Source of the DNA: 2-02-FULL-66-22 sp964576535
Lineage (GTDB): Bacteria > Methylomirabilota > Methylomirabilia > Methylomirabilales > 2-02-FULL-66-22
Length of the DNA: 8,930 nucleotides
Assembly (NCBI GenBank): GCA_964576535.1
Contig: CAZNWB010000123.1
Coordinates: 1 to 8,930, forward strand
Direction of reading: 5' to 3'
Under the pieces are notes generated by a model. The model made no database searches. It was given only the letters and a program-made list of their open reading frames with translations, and was not told the DNA's origin. This document shows, one piece after another, positions 6,109 to 8,930 of the stretch (the first letter of the stretch is position 1; every line of letters begins with the position of its first letter). The translations under genes and the position numbers were made by a program.

Positions 6109-8457
6109 TTACCTCGCGCGGGCCGGGCTCATGGCCACCACGGCGGGGTCGCCCGGATTGATGGCGGCCAGCTCCCGCAGGAGCTTGTCCGCCCCGGCCG
6201 CGTCGCCTGCCTCCCGACGGTACGCAATCAGCGCGAGCAGGACGTCCCGGTCGCCCGGGTGTTTCCTCATCACCCGTTCGAGTTCGCGCAGGGCCTCCCT
6301 GGGTCTGCCCGTGTCGTGGAGCGCGACGGCGTGCACATAGCCGAAGCGGGCATCGTTCGGCGCGAGCTGCGCTGCGCGCCCGAGCGCCGCCAGCCCGTCC
6401 GCCTTGCGCCCCTGGCGCACCAGCGACAGGCCGAGGGCGTGGTGCAGCGGTGCGGCCTTTGGCACGGCCCGCAGACCAGCCCGGAGCGTCGCTTCCGCCG
6501 CTGCCTCGCCGCCCGCGCCCGAGCGCTCCACGTCGGCCAGGTTCACATAGGCTGGCACGAACTGGGGATCCAGGCGGATCGCTTCCCGCAGCGCGGCCTC
6601 GGCTTCCCCCCGGCGCCCGAGTTCCGCATACAGGCTGCCAAGATTCATCTGTGCCGCGGGTTGGCCAGCCAGGGCCCGCTGGACCCCCTCGTACTCAGCC
6701 AGTGCCCGTTGGAAAGCGTCTGTATGGGTGCCGACTGCCGCCGCCCCTGCCGGCACGAGCAATCGCGCCGCCTCGATCCGCACCGCCCGGATCGCATCGG
6801 AGAGCGCCGGCGTCAGCGCCCGCACCCGGTCCGCGGGGCGGACCAGGGCGTGGCCGCTCACGGCAGCCCGCCGCACGAGGGGATCGGGATCGGAGAGGCC
6901 GTGGCCTAGCGCCTCCAGTGCCGGACGACCCGGATAGCGCGAGAGCAGCGACAACGCGGTGGCGCGCACGATGGCCGGCGCGGCAGTGTCGCCGGCCAGC
7001 CGGACCAGCCCCTCGGCCGCACCCGGCTTGCCTGTCCGTCCCGCGTGCAGGGCCTCCCCGTAGTGGGGCTCCTTCCGCAGCGCCGGCCCGTACCAGCGGG
7101 CAATAGCATCGGCAGCCCACTTGGGGCTGCGATCGGCGTGGCAGACGTTGCAGGCGTTCGGCGTGCCGAGCTTCACGGAGAGGTCGGGCCGGGGGATGCG
7201 GAAGCTGTGGTCGCGCCGCGGGTCCACCACCATGTAGCTCTTCGCCGGCGCGTGGCAGTCCACGCACCGGGACCCCGGCCCCCCCGGCTTGTGGAATTGG
7301 TGGGCGGGCTCGTCGTACGCCTTCGCCTTGAGCCCACGCATGTCCACGTGTGACAGCGCGGGCGGCGGGCCGGCCGTGTGGCAGGCAGTGCACACCGCGT
7401 TGCCGGGGGCGCGGAGCTTCAGGCTGTGCGGCTCGTGGCAGTGGCTGCACCGCACCCCCACGGCGTACATCCGGCTCTGGAGGAATGACCCGTACTCGTA
7501 CACCTCGTCGAGGATCTGGCCGTCGGCATGGTACAGCCCCTCGTCGAGCAGGGCGGGCAGATAGTCGTCCATTAGCCGATGCTCGTGCCGGAATCCGTCT
7601 CCGATAGGCGCCCGACGGGCGTGGCAGCGGGCGCAGACCTCGATCTGGGTGGTGGAGTCCGCGCCCTTCAGGTTCACCGGGAACCCCTTGCCGGACCTCG
7701 CGTCCCCGCCCTCGCCGCCGGCCTTTGCCCACTCCACATGCCGCGAGCCCGGGCCGTGGCAGGCCTGGCAACCCACGTCGAGGCGGGCCCAGCGTGTCCG
7801 GTAGGCGCGGGAGGCGGCATCGAAGTTGCGCTGGAGATCGGTGGCGTGGCATTCGGCGCACATGAAGTTCCAGTTCTGCGCCGGCCTGGTCCAGTGCAGC
7901 TCGTCGCGGAAATCAATGCGCTCTTTCGGATAGAGATGGAACCAGCGCTTCTTCCCGACGTCCCAGGCGATCGAGAGCGCCTGCAATCGTCCGCCGGAAA
8001 GCTCGATCAGGTATTGCTGCAGTGGGTCGAGACCGAAGGTGTACTTCACCTCGAAATCGGCAAGTTTCCCGTCCGGTCCGTCGGTGTTGACGTAGAACTT
8101 GCCGTTGCGCGTGAAGAACCGCGACTTCACGCCGTGGTACGTGAAGGCGGTGCCGGAGAAATCTCCCAGCACTGTGGCTTCGGTCGCCTCCTGCATGGCC
8201 AGGTCGTGGTCCGAGCCTTGCCAGGCCTTCACCTCTTTGGCGTGGCAGCCGGCGCAGACCGCTTCGTCCACGAAGGCCGCCGCGACATCGGCGCGCTTGT
8301 CCGCCGCCAGCGTGCCACCGGTGGAAGTGCCGCGCTGCGTGGCAAGCCAGATCCCGCCGGCTAGGAGGAGCGCCACGGCAGCTGAGATCGCCCCCGTGGC
8401 CCTCGACCGCGGCCCCTCTGGCGTACGCCGGGCTTTTCTCTCGCCGCGCCTCGTCAT
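6109..8457 (-). CDS. Membrane-anchored octaheme cytochrome c with HEAT and TPR repeats
   Basis: A 782-residue multiheme c-type cytochrome for electron transfer outside the cytoplasm. Seen: an Arg-rich N-terminus and a hydrophobic segment at 21-40 (signal anchor or uncleaved signal); eight CxxCH heme sites at 68-72 (CAGCH), 200-204 (CAECH), 230-234 (CQACH), 275-279 (CARCH), 337-341 (CSHCH), 356-360 (CTACH), 398-402 (CVDCH) and 436-440 (CNVCH). The region between hemes 1 and 2 contains WQGSDHDLAMQ (79-89), where His84 may be a distal heme ligand, and TFGLDPLQQYLIEL. The C-terminal part has HEAT-like helical repeats (about 480-575) and about five TPR units (about 600-770; e.g. AQMNLGSLYAELGRRGEAEA). 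The arrangement matches a family usually annotated as cytochrome c554-related/TPR protein; the substrate is unknown. Heme attachment requires export and cytochrome c maturation, so the soluble part should face the periplasm. Its own SD is poor; the start overlaps the stop of a small leader ORF (TGATG), and an in-frame TGA a few codons upstream bounds the start. Confidence 0.93.
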   Translation of the reverse strand: MTRRGERKARRTPEGPRSRATGAISAAVALLLAGGIWLATQRGTSTGGTLAADKRADVAAAFVDEAVCAGCHAKEVKAWQGSDHDLAMQEATEATVLGDFSGTAFTYHGVKSRFFTRNGKFYVNTDGPDGKLADFEVKYTFGLDPLQQYLIELSGGRLQALSIAWDVGKKRWFHLYPKERIDFRDELHWTRPAQNWNFMCAECHATDLQRNFDAASRAYRTRWARLDVGCQACHGPGSRHVEWAKAGGEGGDARSGKGFPVNLKGADSTTQIEVCARCHARRAPIGDGFRHEHRLMDDYLPALLDEGLYHADGQILDEVYEYGSFLQSRMYAVGVRCSHCHEPHSLKLRAPGNAVCTACHTAGPPPALSHVDMRGLKAKAYDEPAHQFHKPGGPGSRCVDCHAPAKSYMVVDPRRDHSFRIPRPDLSVKLGTPNACNVCHADRSPKWAADAIARWYGPALRKEPHYGEALHAGRTGKPGAAEGLVRLAGDTAAPAIVRATALSLLSRYPGRPALEALGHGLSDPDPLVRRAAVSGHALVRPADRVRALTPALSDAIRAVRIEAARLLVPAGAAAVGTHTDAFQRALAEYEGVQRALAGQPAAQMNLGSLYAELGRRGEAEAALREAIRLDPQFVPAYVNLADVERSGAGGEAAAEATLRAGLRAVPKAAPLHHALGLSLVRQGRKADGLAALGRAAQLAPNDARFGYVHAVALHDTGRPREALRELERVMRKHPGDRDVLLALIAYRREAGDAAGADKLLRELAAINPGDPAVVAMSPARAR

Positions 8458-8507
8458 CAGCCGATCTCATCCATTGACTCAACGACCCCTTTCCAGTCCC
8501 TCTTCAT
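8457..8507 (-). CDS. Possible 16-aa leader peptide coupled to the cytochrome gene
   Basis: A tiny ORF, MKRDWKGVVESMDEIG, begins at an ATG (8507) preceded by GGAGGT with an 8-nt gap, the strongest SD in the window. Its TGA (8459-8457) shares the A of the cytochrome ATG as TGATG, a standard arrangement for termination-reinitiation. It is in a different frame from the cytochrome (50-nt offset), so it is not an N-terminal extension unless a frameshift exists. The peptide has no run of a single amino acid that would indicate attenuation. The likely role is translational coupling; the peptide itself may have no function. Confidence 0.45.
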   Translation of the reverse strand: MKRDWKGVVESMDEIG

Positions 8508-8515
8508 GTCCACCC

Positions 8516-8521
8516 ACCTCC
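8516..8521 (-). promoter_or_regulatory. Strong Shine-Dalgarno of the leader ORF
   Basis: GGAGGT on the minus strand, 8 nt before the ATG at 8507. It is 58 nt from the cytochrome ATG, too far to serve that start directly. This is the main reason for believing that the short ORF is translated. Confidence 0.6.
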
Positions 8522-8612
8522 AGCCCCCGCGAGAGCCTCGTCCAGCGCCTTGTCCAGGCGGCCGATGGGTGATTTCGGGTCATAGGCCCAGCCCCGCTCC
8601 GCCTCGGTTCCT

Positions 8613-8930
8613 CTACAGCAGCATCCCCAAGAGCCTCTTGAGTATCTCCTCTGCCGGCACCACGGTGAGCGCCAGCGGAAGCAGCGGCGCCACGGCGGGC
8701 ACGGCCACCTGGAGGAGCGTGTCCAGGCCGAAGGGGACCGCCCGCATGCCCTTGACCACTTCGTAGCTGTTGGCCAGGTCCGCCAGGGACTGGATGTCCC
8801 CGCTCCCCACCAGCGGCTCATTGGCCGACGCGCCTCCCCCGATCCATTTCTCGTGGAACTCGCGCGTGTACCGGGTGGCCAGCGCGCCGTACTCCCTCCG
8901 GCCTTGGCGCTTGAGCGCCAGCAGGGTGGG
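8613..8930 (-). CDS. Uncharacterised membrane protein, C-terminal 105 residues (5' end off window)
   Basis: An open frame enters at base 8930 and ends at TAG (8613-8615), giving 105 residues. The first part is charged and soluble-looking (LALKRQGRREYGALATRY, then FHEKWIGGGA, then GSGDIQSLADLANSYEVV at about 45-62). A hydrophobic segment LLQVAVPAVAPLLPLALTVV follows at about 75-94, with a short amphipathic tail EEILKRLLGMLL. From memory, this C-terminal pattern (FHEKW-GDIQSLADL-NSYEVV followed by one helix) occurs in a widespread family of unnamed multi-pass membrane proteins; no function is known to me. It lies 105 nt upstream of the leader ORF on the same strand and may share a transcript with the cytochrome. 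Confidence 0.8.
   Translation of the reverse strand, partial: PTLLALKRQGRREYGALATRYTREFHEKWIGGGASANEPLVGSGDIQSLADLANSYEVVKGMRAVPFGLDTLLQVAVPAVAPLLPLALTVVPAEEILKRLLGMLL

Noticed and set aside
6259..8572. Plus-strand and second minus-strand frames over the cytochrome gene
   Set aside because: Arg/Pro/Gly/Ala-rich shadows of a gene with eight heme motifs and TPRs; none has an independent motif or ribosome site.
8479..8583. 34-aa minus-strand ORF starting MTRNHPSAAW
   Set aside because: No SD, Arg/Trp-rich composition typical of a wrong frame; the neighbouring frame with a GGAGGT-led start is better supported.
1..8930. tRNA, rRNA, CRISPR array, insertion sequence or attachment site
   Set aside because: No cloverleaf, repeat-spacer pattern, transposase or integrase motif, or flanking direct repeats could be seen on either strand.

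Overview
The window is GC-rich. Every gene I can support lies on the minus strand, so transcription runs from high to low coordinates. Gene content is a CHASE/PAS sensor kinase, an MltF-type lytic transglycosylase, a DUF2950 protein and an octaheme cytochrome fused to HEAT/TPR repeats. This suits an uncultured, Gram-negative-type soil or subsurface bacterium, for example Candidatus Rokubacteria/Methylomirabilota or a deltaproteobacterial relative. That placement is inference from gene families and base composition only; there is no rRNA or other marker here.

Layout in order of transcription: (1) 8613-8930, the C-terminal end of an uncharacterised membrane protein. (2) 8457-8507, a 16-codon leader-like ORF with a near-perfect Shine-Dalgarno; its stop codon overlaps the start of the next gene as TGATG. 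(3) 6109-8457, a 782-residue membrane-anchored octaheme cytochrome c with C-terminal HEAT and TPR repeats. (4) 5918-6079, an unrecognised 53-residue protein starting 29 nt later. (5) A spacer with a 9-bp GGGAGAGGG-type hairpin. (6) 4691-5665, a secreted DUF2950 protein. (7) 3173-4666, a MltF-like protein (solute-binding domain plus SLT domain) starting 24 nt after the DUF2950 stop. (8) A 343-nt intergenic region with two inverted repeats. (9) 2829 to beyond base 1, a large hybrid sensor kinase (TM-CHASE-TM-3xPAS-HisKA-HATPase) cut off by the window edge close to its natural end.

Functionally there are three blocks. The cytochrome block (leader, cytochrome, 53-aa protein) points to extracytoplasmic electron transfer with a protein-interaction module. 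The DUF2950-MltF pair is a probable two-gene envelope operon: both proteins carry signal peptides, and one cleaves peptidoglycan. The kinase has a periplasmic ligand-sensing CHASE domain and may regulate neighbouring genes, but its response regulator is outside the window. I see no tRNA, rRNA, CRISPR array, transposase or attachment site. The most interesting local signal is the leader ORF that appears to drive translation of the cytochrome. I do not see a clear new multi-gene defence or biosynthetic system.
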